NCBI GenBank assembly: GCA_963772065.1
Contig: CAVYVZ010000010.1
Span: 186,001 to 250,000, forward strand
Length of the DNA stretch: 64,000 bases
Reading direction: 5' to 3'
From: CAVYVZ01 sp963772065
GTDB taxonomy: Bacteria > Acidobacteriota > Vicinamibacteria > Vicinamibacterales > UBA2999
The position numbers and the translations under genes were made by a program. The notes beneath the pieces were generated by a model. That model was not told the origin of the DNA, ran no database searches, and worked only from the letters and a program-made list of their open reading frames with translations. This document shows, piece by piece, positions 19,404 through 29,800 of the stretch; the stretch's first letter is position 1; every line of letters starts with the position of its first letter.

Positions 19404-21631
19404 CGCAGCGCGATCGCGTCGTTGTCCACGACGATCCGTACGGTCCCGCCGCTGGCGAGCGATCCGAAGAGGAGCGCCTCGGACAGCGGTTTCTTGATCA
19501 CGCGCTCGATGAGCCGCGCCATCGGCCGCGCGCCGAAGGCGCGGTCGAATCCTTTCGTCGCCAGCCACGTTCGCGCCTCGGGGGTGATGTCGATCGTCAC
19601 CTTCTTGGGCGCGACCATGACGCGCAGCTCGTCGAGGTGCTTGTCCACGACGCGCTCGATCTCGGCATGACCGAGGGCGTTGAACGTGACGGTTGCGTCG
19701 AGCCGGTTGCGGAACTCTGGGGTGAACGTCCGCTCGAGCGCGCCACGCGACGACCCGCCCTGGCCCGCTTCGCCGAAGCCCATGCGGCGGTCGGCCAGGT
19801 CGCGCGCGCCCGCATTCGTCGTCATGATGAGAATCACGTGGCGGAAGTCGGCCTTCCGCCCGTGCGAGTCGGTGAGCGTGGCGTGGTCCATCACCTGCAG
19901 CAGGATCGCGAACATGTCGGGGTGCGCCTTCTCGATCTCGTCGAGCAGCAGCACGGCGTGCGGCGACTTGCGCACCGCATCGATGAGAAGGCCGCCTTCC
20001 TCGTAGCCGACGTATCCGGGTGGCGCGCCGATCAACCGCGAGACGGCGTGCTTCTCCATGTACTCCGACATGTCGTAGCGGAGAAACTCGACGCCGAGAT
20101 GCTTCGCCAACTGTCGCGCGAGCTCCGTCTTTCCAACGCCCGTGGGCCCGGCAAAGAGGAAGTTCCCGATCGGCTTGTCCGGCGAGCGCAGGCCCGAACG
20201 CGAGAGCCGGATCGAGGCCACGACCTCGTCGATCGCCGGATCCTGTCCGAAGATCACGAGCTTCAGGCCGGTATCGAGGGTCGCGAGCGCCTCGCGATCG
20301 TCGGCCGAGACGGCCTGCACGGGCACCCGTGCCATCTTCGCGACGATCTGCTCGATCTGATCCGCACCGATCGTGGAGGGCCGCTGCGCTTGCGGCTGCA
20401 GCTTCTGCGCGGCCCCCGCTTCGTCGACCACGTCGATCGCCTTGTCGGGCAGGTGAAGGTCTTTCAAGTGCTTGGCCGACAGCGCCACCGCCGCTTCCAA
20501 CGCCTCGTCGCTGTAGGTGACCTGATGGTGCGACTCGTAGTGCGGGCGCAGCCCCTTCAGGATATCGAGCGTTTCCGCCTCCGAAGGCTCGAGCACGTCA
20601 ATCTTCTGAAACCGGCGCGACAACGCCCGATCGCGATCGAACGACTGCTTCACGTCGTTGAACGTCGTCGACCCGATGCATCGCAGCGACCCGTCGGCCA
20701 GCGCCGGCTTCAGCAGGTTCCCCGCGTCCATCGCTCCGCCGGAGGCCGCGCCCGCTCCGACGAGCGAGTGAATCTCGTCGACGAACAGGATCGCGTTGGT
20801 CTCCTTCGACAGCCGATCGAGCACCTGCTTGACGCGCTCCTCGAAGTCCCCGCGGTAGCGCGTGCCCGCGATGAGCGCGCCGAGATCGAGGGCGTAGATC
20901 TTCGCGCCCTTCAACACCTCCGGCACGTCTCCCTGCTGGATCCGCAGCGCCAGCCCCTCGGCAAGCGCCGTCTTGCCGACGCCGGGCTCGCCCACGAGCA
21001 GCGGGTTGTTCTTCCGCCGGCGGCACAGGACCTGGAGCATCCGCTCGATCTCGAGCCGGCGGCCGATCAACGGATCGATCTGCCCGGCGGCCGCCCGGGC
21101 CACAAGGTCGGTCGCAAACGCCTCGAGCGGATCGCGCGAGGGCGGCATGGGTTCGCCCTCGGCAGGCTGAGCGGGAGCCGGCTCCCCTTTCGCGCCGTGC
21201 GAGATGACGCGAAGCAGCGTCAGGCGCTCCACGCCCTGACGCTTCAGAAAGTAAGCCGCGTGACTGTCCTCCTCCTGGAGGATGAAGACGATCAGGCTGC
21301 CGCTGTCGACGTGGCGCGCGCTCGACACCGCCGCATGCACGACCGCCTGCTGAATCACGCGGTCGAAGCCGAGCGTCGGCTCCGGCTCCACCGACGAAGG
21401 CGCGGGGACCGGCGAGAACGCCTTCGCCAGCACCTCCATCAGGTCCGTCTTCAGCAGATCGACCTGCACGCCACACGCGGTGAGCACGCCGCGGGCCTGC
21501 TTCTCGTCGAGCATGGCGATCAGCAGATGCTCGAGGCCAACGGCATCGTGGCGAAGGTCGGTGGCCAGACGGAAGGCCCTCTGGATGCTCTCGAGCGTCT
21601 CGGGCGCGAACGGAACCGGTGTCTTGCTCAA
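19400..21631 (-). CDS. clpA: ATP-dependent Clp protease ATPase subunit ClpA
   Basis: 743 residues. The N-terminal Clp repeat domain (LATDLRHDAVGLEHLLIAML) is the docking site for ClpS. Two AAA+ modules follow, with Walker A motifs VGEPGVGKTALAEG and FAGPTGVGKTELAR, Walker B LFVDEIHSL and VLLLDEIEKAHP. The loop DRRMGFGEAG before the C-terminal subdomain corresponds to the ClpP-binding loop. ClpA unfolds substrates and feeds them to ClpP, which is not in this window. The start is a TTG at 21631 with GGAAGGA just upstream; no ATG fits the conserved N-terminus. It lies 21 bases after clpS. Confidence 0.95.
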   Translation of the reverse strand: MSKTPVPFAPETLESIQRAFRLATDLRHDAVGLEHLLIAMLDEKQARGVLTACGVQVDLLKTDLMEVLAKAFSPVPAPSSVEPEPTLGFDRVIQQAVVHAAVSSARHVDSGSLIVFILQEEDSHAAYFLKRQGVERLTLLRVISHGAKGEPAPAQPAEGEPMPPSRDPLEAFATDLVARAAAGQIDPLIGRRLEIERMLQVLCRRRKNNPLLVGEPGVGKTALAEGLALRIQQGDVPEVLKGAKIYALDLGALIAGTRYRGDFEERVKQVLDRLSKETNAILFVDEIHSLVGAGAASGGAMDAGNLLKPALADGSLRCIGSTTFNDVKQSFDRDRALSRRFQKIDVLEPSEAETLDILKGLRPHYESHHQVTYSDEALEAAVALSAKHLKDLHLPDKAIDVVDEAGAAQKLQPQAQRPSTIGADQIEQIVAKMARVPVQAVSADDREALATLDTGLKLVIFGQDPAIDEVVASIRLSRSGLRSPDKPIGNFLFAGPTGVGKTELARQLAKHLGVEFLRYDMSEYMEKHAVSRLIGAPPGYVGYEEGGLLIDAVRKSPHAVLLLDEIEKAHPDMFAILLQVMDHATLTDSHGRKADFRHVILIMTTNAGARDLADRRMGFGEAGQGGSSRGALERTFTPEFRNRLDATVTFNALGHAEIERVVDKHLDELRVMVAPKKVTIDITPEARTWLATKGFDRAFGARPMARLIERVIKKPLSEALLFGSLASGGTVRIVVDNDAIALR

Positions 21632-21652
21632 GTCCTTCCCACCTTCACCTGC

Positions 21653-21994
21653 TTACTTTTCACTCGAATCGAGCTCCATCGTCACGAGCAGCGGAAACTC
21701 GTGCTGCTCCGCCAGGCCCTTCGTCGTCTTCAGTTTCGTCTCGGCGACGTCATGGGTATAGACCCCGGCCACCCCGAGCCCCGACCGATGAACGCTCAGC
21801 ATGATGGTGAACGCCTCGGCGGGCGGCTTGCGAAACACGGTTTCCAGCACCCAGACGACGAACTCCTGAGTGGTGTAATCGTCATTGTGCAGCAGAACGC
21901 GCCACATCCGCGGGCGCTCCAGCTTCTGCTGGCTCCGCGATTCCGTGAGCACGCGCTCGCGTGTGCCCAGCTCCGGGGCCTTCGAATCGGCCAT
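21653..21994 (-). CDS. clpS: ClpS, N-degron adaptor of ClpAP
   Basis: 113 residues. The core RPRMWRVLLHNDDYTTQEFV matches the ClpS signature, including the NDD residues that grip the free N-terminal amine of the substrate. The rest (VLETVFRKPPAEAFTIMLSV, HRSGLGVAGVYTHDVAETK) is also typical. ClpS delivers proteins with destabilising N-termini to ClpA. The ATG at 21994 gives a flexible N-terminal extension of about 33 residues, normal for ClpS; the longer open frame upstream is antisense-like to nothing useful and overlaps aat. It sits between aat and clpA on the same strand. Confidence 0.95.
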   Translation of the reverse strand: MADSKAPELGTRERVLTESRSQQKLERPRMWRVLLHNDDYTTQEFVVWVLETVFRKPPAEAFTIMLSVHRSGLGVAGVYTHDVAETKLKTTKGLAEQHEFPLLVTMELDSSEK

Positions 21995-22008
21995 CGGATC
22001 AATTGTAG

Positions 22009-22713
22009 CTAGAAGTCGGCGGCCACATCCTCGTCGAGGGTCCAGGGCGCCGGCACCGGATGGGCGGCCGTGAGGGTGTGAAGGCGGGACAGAAATGCAC
22101 GCCGGGCTATCTCGCGGGCGCCGAGCGACGCGAGGTGGGCCGTGCTCATCTGGCAATCGATCATCTCGAAGCCCCAGCGCGCCAGTTGTCGCACGAGGAA
22201 CGCGAGCGCAATCTTCGACGCGTCGGTCGCGCGCGCGAACATCGACTCCCCGTAGAACATCCGGCCGATGCTGACGCCGTAGAGGCCGCCGACGAGCGTG
22301 GCGTCTGCCCATGTCTCAATCGAGTGCGCGTAGCCGCGGCGGTGGAGCTCTTTGTACGCCTCGGCGATTTCGGTGGTGATCCACGTGCCGTCGGCGTCGC
22401 GCCGCGGGTCGGCGCAACCGGCGACGACCTCGTGGAACGCGGTGTCGGCTGTGACGCGGAACTCGCGAGCGCGGATGCGGCGGCGCAGCGAGCGCGACAC
22501 GCGCAGCTCGTCGACGAAGAGCACCATGCGCGGGTCGGGACTCCACCACAGCATCGGCTCATCGTCGGCCGACCAGGGAAATATGCCGCGCGAGTACGCG
22601 TCGAGCAGGCGCTCGGGCGAGAGGTCGCCGCCCGCCGCGAGCAGGCCGTTCGGTTCGGTGAGCGCCGTGTCGACCGGGGGAAACGGGTCGCTGGGCCCGA
22701 GCCAGCGGATCAT
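22009..22713 (-). CDS. aat: Leucyl/phenylalanyl-tRNA--protein transferase
   Basis: 234 residues from the ATG at 22713. Signatures include NGLLAAGGDLSPERLLDAYS, RGIFPWSADDEPMLWWSPDP, THE-like segment AYKELHRRGYAHSIETWAD, and GGLYGVSIGRMFYGESMFAR. The enzyme adds Leu or Phe from charged tRNA to proteins with N-terminal Lys or Arg, creating the N-degron that ClpS recognises. It is followed by clpS after 14 bases, so writer, reader and unfoldase of the N-degron pathway are in one operon. Confidence 0.95.
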   Translation of the reverse strand: MIRWLGPSDPFPPVDTALTEPNGLLAAGGDLSPERLLDAYSRGIFPWSADDEPMLWWSPDPRMVLFVDELRVSRSLRRRIRAREFRVTADTAFHEVVAGCADPRRDADGTWITTEIAEAYKELHRRGYAHSIETWADATLVGGLYGVSIGRMFYGESMFARATDASKIALAFLVRQLARWGFEMIDCQMSTAHLASLGAREIARRAFLSRLHTLTAAHPVPAPWTLDEDVAADF

Positions 22714-22769
22714 CGAAGTTCGAGGATAGCGCAGTCGAGGAGCCTTGGGCGATTCTCGGGGTGCACGTG

Positions 22770-23118
22770 ACTCCAATGACTTCGCTTGTCACAAAACACT
22801 TGTCAAAAGCAACCACGAAGAACACGAAGGTCACGGAGAACACGAAGACGCGTTCGACTGGCCTCGTGTAGGAACGAAACCTCAAACGCAAGGCGCACCC
22901 GATCCACCGCGACTTGCGTTTGAGGTTTCGTTCCTACACGAGCCGCTTCAGCGGCCGGCCTGCATCGCAGGCCGGCCAGTCGAACGCTTGATCCCTCATG
23001 ATTCTCATGAATGTGATCTTGGTTTGGCTTCGTGTTCTTCGTGACCTTCGTGTCTTCGTGGTTGCATTTGACAAGCAGAATCCAGCGCTGTCATGAGAAT
23101 CAGCGAGCGAAGCGGACA
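22770..23118. repeat. Large nested palindromic element with CACGAA-type words
   Basis: The aat-ligase gap (22714-23121) holds no gene. Instead it folds on itself: a perfect 30-base inverted repeat (22863-22892 with 22913-22942), outside it a 13-base pair (gcgttcgactggc and its complement near 22975-22987), and outside that arrays of aacacgaag/ccacgaaga words facing their complements (22811-22848 with 23027-23063). The right end, 23084-23118, is nearly identical to the right end of the element at 40430-40685 and includes gcgctgtcatgagaatca. The flanking ligase stop codon lies three bases further on. Confidence 0.85.
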
Positions 23119-23121
23119 GGC

Positions 23122-24790
23122 CTACGGAATCATCCTCTCCAGCATCTCCAGCGTGTCGGCTTCCTTCGGGGGCTTGTCTTTGCGCCACCGAAGAATGCGC
23201 GGAAAGCGAACGGCAATCCCCGACTTGTGCCTGGTCGATCGCGCGATCGCCTCGAAGCCGAGCTCGAACACGTGCAGCGGTTCGACAGCGCTCACCGGCC
23301 CGAAGCGCTCAGTCGTGTGCCGGCGGATCCACCGATCGAGCTCGTCGATCTCCTCGTCCGAGAGCCCGGAGTACGCCTTCGCGACCGGGACGAGCTCGTC
23401 TCCTCGCCACACGGCAAAGGTGTAGTCGGTGAACACGGTCGCCCGCCGGCCGCTGCCCGGCTGGGCGTACACGAGCACGGCGTCCATCGTGAACGGCTCG
23501 ATCTTCCACTTCCACCAGTCCCCGCGCCTGCGGCCCGGCCGGTAGGGCGACGTCCAGCGTTTGAGCATCAAACCTTCGACGCCGCGCTCACGTGAATCGC
23601 GGCGCAGCTCGGCGAGCCGCGACCAGGAATCCCCCGGCACGTCCTGCGAGACACGCAGCACCGACTCCGCCGACGATATCCAGCAGCTTCGCTCGGCGTT
23701 CGCGCAGCGGCCGATCGCGGACGTCCTCTCCGCTGTCTTCGAGAACGTCGTAGGCGAGAAAGATCACGGGGACCCCCGCCGCGACCTCGCGCACCTGGCG
23801 CTGACGCCCGATGCGTTGCTGCAGATCCGCGAACGGCCTGGGCTTCCCCTCCCCGAAGGCGACGATCTCGCCATCCAGGACGGTGCCGGCCGGCAGACGC
23901 ACCGCCGCGGCAGCGATCTCCGGAAAGCGCTCGGTGATCAGCTCCTCTCCGCGCGACCAGAGGAAGACGCGGCCCCCTCGGTGAATGAGCTGGGCCCGGA
24001 TGCCGTCCCACTTCCATTCGACCAGCCACTCGTCCCGCGGCCCCAGCGATTCGACGGGATCGTCCAGCGGCGACGCGAGACAGAACGGATAGGGCCGCGA
24101 CGGATCGTCGGCGGGCCCTTCAGGACCGATGAGCGCCGCGAACGCCTCCGCCGAGGGCTCCCAGGTTCCCATGAGCCGATGCTCCACCGCGGCGGTCGGC
24201 AGCGAGGCCAATTGAGCGACCGCCCTGACGACGAGGGTGTGGGAGACGCCGACGCGAAACTCGCCCGTCAGCAGCTTGTTGAGGAGGAACAGCTCACGAC
24301 GCTCGAGGCGCGACCACCATTGGAGCACCTGCACGCGGCGCTCCTCGTCGGATGCGCTGCGCAGCGGCTGGATGCGCTGCTCGATCCACTCGGCGAGCGA
24401 GAGGTCCGATACATCATCGTTCGTGCTGATGGCCGCCGACTCGTCGAAGAGCGTTGCCTGGCTCTGCGCCGCCGGCGGTGGTGCGAGATCCTGGCGCGTC
24501 AACGGCCGCACGCGGCCGTCGAGCATGAGCGCGATCGCTTCGGCGAAGTCACCGACCGACGCGTACGACTCCTCGACGAGCCATTCGGGCAGTGCCGTCA
24601 GCTCGAGCGTCCACTCGTGGAGCAGGCGCGACGGCAACAGCCGCTTCAGCCGCCGTCCGGTCAGGAAGAAGAGCGTCCACGCCGCGTCCGCGGGCGGCGC
24701 GGCGGACAGATACGCCACGAGCGCCGCCACCTTGGCGTTCGTGGAGGTCGTGCGATCGATGGCGTCGTACAGGTCCGCGAACCGCTTCAC
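23122..24790 (-). CDS. ATP-dependent DNA ligase of the ligase/exonuclease pair, one frame break
   Basis: About 555 residues. The N-terminal DNA-binding domain begins VKRFADLYDAIDRTTSTNAK at a GTG that overlaps the exonuclease stop (GTGA). Adenylation motif I is EWKWDGIRAQ with the lysine that takes AMP; further motifs are FLWSRGEELITERFPE, GTVLDGEIVA, VEGLMLKRWTSPY and WWKWKIEP. The frame changes once near 23660, between motif IIIa and motif IV, so the C-terminal OB-fold half (VYAQPGSGRRA...RFPRILRWRKDKPPKEADTL) is displaced. This ligase type is known from an operon with an MBL-fold exonuclease and often an Lhr-like helicase; the helicase is not next to it here. Confidence 0.9.
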
Positions 24791-25785
24791 TCGACAGCCT
24801 CGGGCTCGCCTTGGTACTGTGTCTGCCACGGGTGGGCGTCGATGCCCCGATCGCGCAGCGCATGGGCGAGCTGCTGCGTGTACCCGTGCGTCACGAACAC
24901 CCGGTCGGCACCGCTCTCCCCGACCGTCTGCAGGAGCGCGTCCCAGTCCGCATGGTCGGACAGCGCGAACCCGCGATCGTATCCACGCCGCCGGCGCGCC
25001 CCACGGATGCGCATCCAACCCGAGGCGAACGCGGACGAGTGGTCGCCGAAGCGGCGCATCCAGGTAGTGCCGCGCGCCGAGAGCGGCGCAATCACGAGCT
25101 CGCCCGCGAACGAGGCCCCGCGCTGCTCCTCGGTGGCGCGCGCGATCGGAGGCAGCGGGACGCCCGACGCGCGGTAGGCGTCGGTCAGCCCGACGAGCGC
25201 TCCGTGGACGAACACCGTGCGGTCGGTGACGCGGGACAGCTCCGCGAGCACCCGCTGCGCCTTGCCGAGCGCATAGGCGAACAGGACGGCGGGCCGGCGC
25301 GCCTGACGCATCTCGTCCCACCACGCATGGATCTCGGCCACCGTGACCGCCGGCGGATCCCACCGAAAGATCGGCAGCGCGAACGTCGCTTCCGAGATGA
25401 ACGTGTGACACCGCACCGGCTCGAACGCCGCACACGTCGGATCGGGGGCGCGTTTGTAGTCGCCCGATGCCACCCAGACCTCGCCTCTGTGCTCGACCCG
25501 GATCTGCGCGGAACCAAGGATGTGGCCTGCCGGATGGAACGAGACGCGCACGCCGTTGATGTCAACCGGTTTTCCGTAGGGAATGGTCTCGAGAATCGCG
25601 TCCGTCGACAGGCGGTGCCGCACGATTCGAATCGCGGCATCGGCGCAGAGGTACGCCTTCGATCCCTGGCGCAGGTGGTCGCCGTGCGCGTGGGTGATCA
25701 CGGCGCGAACGACCGGCTGCCACGGGTCGATGTGAAAACCGCCGGCCGCACAATAGAGGCCGGCGGTTGTTGCCTCAATTAACAT
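24787..25785 (-). CDS. Ligase-associated DNA exonuclease (metallo-beta-lactamase fold)
   Basis: 332 residues. The metal site ITHAHGDHLRQG and later histidines in FHPAGHILGSAQIR and FALSDHADWDALL mark a beta-CASP/MBL nuclease. VWVASGDYKRAPDPTCAAFE is characteristic of the group named ligase-associated DNA exonuclease, related to SNM1/CPSF-type enzymes. It overlaps the ligase gene by 4 bases and is expected to trim DNA ends before joining. Its ATG (25785) is only eight bases from the start of the divergent gluQ gene, so the two promoters must lie inside each other's coding sequence or overlap. Confidence 0.9.
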   Translation of the reverse strand: MLIEATTAGLYCAAGGFHIDPWQPVVRAVITHAHGDHLRQGSKAYLCADAAIRIVRHRLSTDAILETIPYGKPVDINGVRVSFHPAGHILGSAQIRVEHRGEVWVASGDYKRAPDPTCAAFEPVRCHTFISEATFALPIFRWDPPAVTVAEIHAWWDEMRQARRPAVLFAYALGKAQRVLAELSRVTDRTVFVHGALVGLTDAYRASGVPLPPIARATEEQRGASFAGELVIAPLSARGTTWMRRFGDHSSAFASGWMRIRGARRRRGYDRGFALSDHADWDALLQTVGESGADRVFVTHGYTQQLAHALRDRGIDAHPWQTQYQGEPEAVE

Positions 25786-25793
25786 GAGCCATC

Positions 25794-26643
25794 GTGGACG
25801 TGGATCTCGAGGCGCTCCGCCGCCGGCTTCCGCCGAACCCGCTCACGCGCTTCGCTCCTTCTCCGACAGGGTACCTGCACATCGGCCACGTGGTGCATGC
25901 CATGTATGTCTGGCGCATCGCGCAGGGTCTCGGCGGCCGCGTGCTGCTCCGCATCGAGGATCACGACCGGCTGCGAAGTCGTCTCGAGTACGAGCATGCG
26001 CTCATGGAGGACCTCGAGTGGCTGGGCTTTCGGGCGGACCTCGGCCCGGTTCGCCAAAGCGACGCGCCGAACGTTTATGAAGACGCCCTTCGCGCGGTTG
26101 CCGCCTCGCATCGGGTCTATGCCTGCGACTGCTCGCGGCAGGACATCGCCGCGGCGGCCGCGCAACGGGGCGCACGCAACGGCCATCACGAAGCGCCGTA
26201 TTCAGGCCGATGCCGAACGCGCGGCTTGCCCCTCGAGCCGGGCCGCGGCATTCGCGTGGAGATCGAATCGGGCGTCGAGCGATTCGTCGATCCGCGACTC
26301 GGTCCCGAAGGAACAGACACCGGCCTCGCAGTGCGGGGACCTGCTGCTGAAAGATCGCGACGGCTTCTGGACGTATCAGTTCGCGGTGACGGTCGATGAC
26401 TATCGCCAGGGTGTCGACCTCGTCATCCGCGGCGAGGATCTTCTCTCGTCGACCGGACGGCAGATTCGCCTCGCTCGAATGCTGGGGCGCTCGAGCCCTC
26501 CGGTATTCCTTCACCATGGCCTGGTGCTCGATACAGACGGCGAGAAGTTGAGCAAGTCGAGAGGCGGCGAGGGAGTTCGTGAGCTGCGTGCGAAAGGACT
26601 CTCGGCAGCGGATGTGCTCGAGATTGCCGCTCGGCACGGATGA
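25794..26643 (+). CDS. gluQ: Glutamyl-Q tRNA(Asp) synthetase, one frame break
   Basis: About 283 residues from a GTG at 25794. The catalytic core shows RFAPSPTGYLHIGHVVHAMY (HIGH-type motif) and KLSKSRGG (KMSKS-type motif). A zinc site, CDC in YACDCSRQDI plus YSGRC, is typical of GluQ-RS. The anticodon-binding domain of true glutamyl-tRNA synthetases is absent and the length fits the truncated paralogue, which glutamylates queuosine at position 34 of tRNA-Asp. The frame changes once near 26310. An ATG at 25784 is out of frame with the conserved core, so GTG is the more likely start. Confidence 0.9.
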
Positions 26644-26813
26644 CCTCAGAGTTGCATCGTCTGACGCATGTACCTCCCCGGCCGAGGTCCGGCCCAGAAA
26701 GCCATCTGATTCGAGCCGCAGGTGATCGGGCAGATGTGTTTGAGGGACCCCGCAATTCACGCTTGGGCACGCCGCTGGCATGTACGAACGCCGCGCCGGA
26801 CCAGAGGGGAACC

Positions 26814-29800
26814 ATGAAGATGCAGCTGCGGATCGCCGCCGTGACCGTCGCGTGGATGCTCGGCATCGTCAGCGCCGAAGCGCAGTACTTCGGCCGCAAC
26901 AAGGTGCTGTACGAGAAGTTCGACTTCAAGGTGCTCGCGACGGACCACTTCGACATTTACTACTACCCGGAGGAAGAGGCGGCGGTTCAGCTCGCCGCGC
27001 GCATGGCCGAGCGGTGGTACGCGCGTCTCTCGAAGGTGCTCCGCCATGAGCTTAGCGGCAGGCAGCCGCTCATCCTCTACGCGGCGCATCCGCATTTCCA
27101 GCAGACCAACGCGCTGCCTGGCGAAGTCGGCGAAGGCACCGGCGGCGTGACGGAGATGTTCAAGCGCCGGATCGTCCTCCCGTTCGCGGGCGGCATGGCG
27201 GAAACGGATCACGTGCTCGGCCACGAGCTCGTGCACGCGTTCCAGTTCGATATGGCAACACAGCGCGACGCCCAGGGCCGTCCGGTCGGCCCGGCCGTCA
27301 TGATGCTGCCGCTCTGGTTCATCGAGGGGATGGCCGAGTACCTTGTCGCTTGGCCACGTCGACGCGAACACGGCCATGTGGGTGCGCGACGCGTCGGCGC
27401 GCGAGAAGATGCCGACCGTCGACAAGCTCGACGACCCCGACTTCTTCCCCTATCGGTACGGCCACGCCTTCTGGGCGTACATGGCCGGCCGCTGGGGCGA
27501 TGAAGCGGTCGGCGACCTGCTCCGCGCCACGGGACCGCGTGGCGACATCGAGCAGGCGTTCGCAGGCGTGATCGGCGTAGACGAGGACACGCTGACGAAA
27601 GATTGGCACGAAGCGACGCGTCGCACGTATGCGCCCTTCGTCGAGACGACCCGCCGGCCCGACGCGTTCGGGCGTCTCGTCATCTCGAGGGAGGGCAGCG
27701 GCGGCGAACTGAACCTGGGCCCCGCACTCAGTCCCGACGGGAAGCGCGTCGTCTTCCTGTCGGAGCGCTCGCTCTTCTCGATCGACATGTACGTCGCGGA
27801 GGTGGCGACCGGAAAGGTCACACGCAAGATCGTCGAGACCGCCGGCGATCCGCATTTCGACAGCCTGCAGTTCCTGAGCTCGGCGGGCGACTGGGCACCC
27901 GACAACAAGCGCTTCGTGTTTGCGGCGCTCTCGGCCGGCCAGCCGGTGCTTGCGATCGTCGACGTCGACAACGGCAAGCGCGTTCGCGAGCAGGAGTTCC
28001 CGGATCTCGGAGAGATCTTCAACCCTGCATGGTCGCCTGATGGCAGTCAGATCGCGTTCTCGGCGCTCACCGGCGGCGTGCTCGACTTGTACGTCTGGGA
28101 GCTCGAGAGCGGCAGTCTCCGGCAGCTCACGAACGACGCGTTCGCCGACCTCGACCCGGAGTGGTCTCCGGACGGCCGGCAGATCGCCTTCGTGACCGAT
28201 CGGTTCTCATCGGAACTGGACGCTCTTCAATTCGGCAACTACCGGATCGGGAGCATCGATCCTCGAACGCGCCAGACGCGTCCGCTCGCAGGGTTCGAGA
28301 CCGGCCGCAACACGAATCCGGAGTTTGCGGCGGACGGGAACACGATGTACTTCATCGCCACACCGGACGGCATTCCGAACGTGTATCGCGTCAGCCTCGA
28401 CACCGGCTCGGTGACGCGCGTGACGAACGTGCTGTCCGGCGTCAGCGGAATCACGCCGTTGACGCCTGCCCTCTCGGCGGCCTCCGCGGCCCAGGGGCTG
28501 ATCTTCACGGTCTTCGAAGGCGATCACTACAACCTCTACGCCGCGGAAACTGCGACCCAGCTTGCGGGCCGCGCGGCCGAAGACATCGGCCGCAACGCCG
28601 CCGTGCTGCCGCCGGCGAACAGGCGGACGGGCGAGGTGGCGTCGTTGCTCGCGCGTCCCACCGTAGGCTTGCCGCCGGAGCGGGAATGGCCACGACAGGA
28701 ATACCGGCCCCGTCTTTCGCTCGACTTCGTGGGGCAGCCGACGGTCGGCATCGGCGCCGACCGGTTCGGCGCGTATGGCGCCGGCGGGATGTCGCTGCTC
28801 TGGAGCGACATGCTCGGCAACCATCAGCTCGGGACGACGGTGCAGTTGACCAGCCGTTTTCAGGAGATCGGCGGCGCGGTCGCGTATATCAATCGCGAGA
28901 ACCGCTGGAATTGGGGGCTTGTCGGCGAACATATCCCGTACGTCACGGGAGCGTTCTCCCAGGGGTTCACGAACGTCGGCGGAGCCAACCGCTACGTCGA
29001 GCAGGTCTACCGCATCACGCAGATCAACTCCTCCGCGACCGCGCTCGTGCAGTACCCCTTCAGCCGCGCGCATCGCGTCGAGTTCGCCGTCGGCGCGCGG
29101 CGCATCGGCTTCGACCAGGACGTCGAGACGCGAATCTTCTCGCCGGTGACGGGCGAACTGCTCGACGAGCAGACCGAGGAGCTGCCACGTCCTGGCGCGC
29201 TGGGACTCGGCGAGGCGAGCGCGGCGCTCGTCTACGACTCGTCGATCTTCGGCGCAACCGGCCCGATTGTCGGCCAGCGATACCGCTTCGAGTACACGCA
29301 GATGGCCGGCTCGGTGCTCTACACGGGCGTGCTGGCCGACGTCCGCCGCTACTTCATGCCCGTGCGTCCGTTCACGTTCGCCGTGCGCGCGCTCCACTAT
29401 GGCCGCTACGGCCGCGACGGCGAGGACGAGCGGCTCTCGCCGCTCTTCATCGGCTATCCGGGCCTCGTGCGCGGATACGAGGACACATCCTTCGACGCAA
29501 GTGAGTGCGTACCCGATGCGGACTTTGGATGTCCCGCCTTCGATCGTCTGCTCGGCTCACGCATCGCCGTCGCCAGCGCCGAGCTGCGCTTCCCGCTGCT
29601 CGGCCTCTTCAGCCGACGGTCGTACTACGGCGGCTTCCCGATCGAGATGGCGTTCTTCGGAGACGCAGGCACCGCCTGGACGAGCGACAGCGGCCGGCCG
29701 CGCTATCTCGGGGGCGATCGCGACTGGGTGAGCAGCGCCGGCGTGGCGCTGCGTGTGAACGCGTTCGGCTATGCCGTGCTCGAACTGGATTACGTTCGGC

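Noticed and set aside
19637..22012. Plus-strand open frame of 791 codons over clpA
   Set aside because: Entirely antisense to clpA and clpS, with a composition typical of shadow frames.
26310..27345. Programmed frameshift in gluQ or the peptidase fusion
   Set aside because: No slippery heptamer with a downstream stimulatory structure was evident, and similar breaks affect many unrelated genes.
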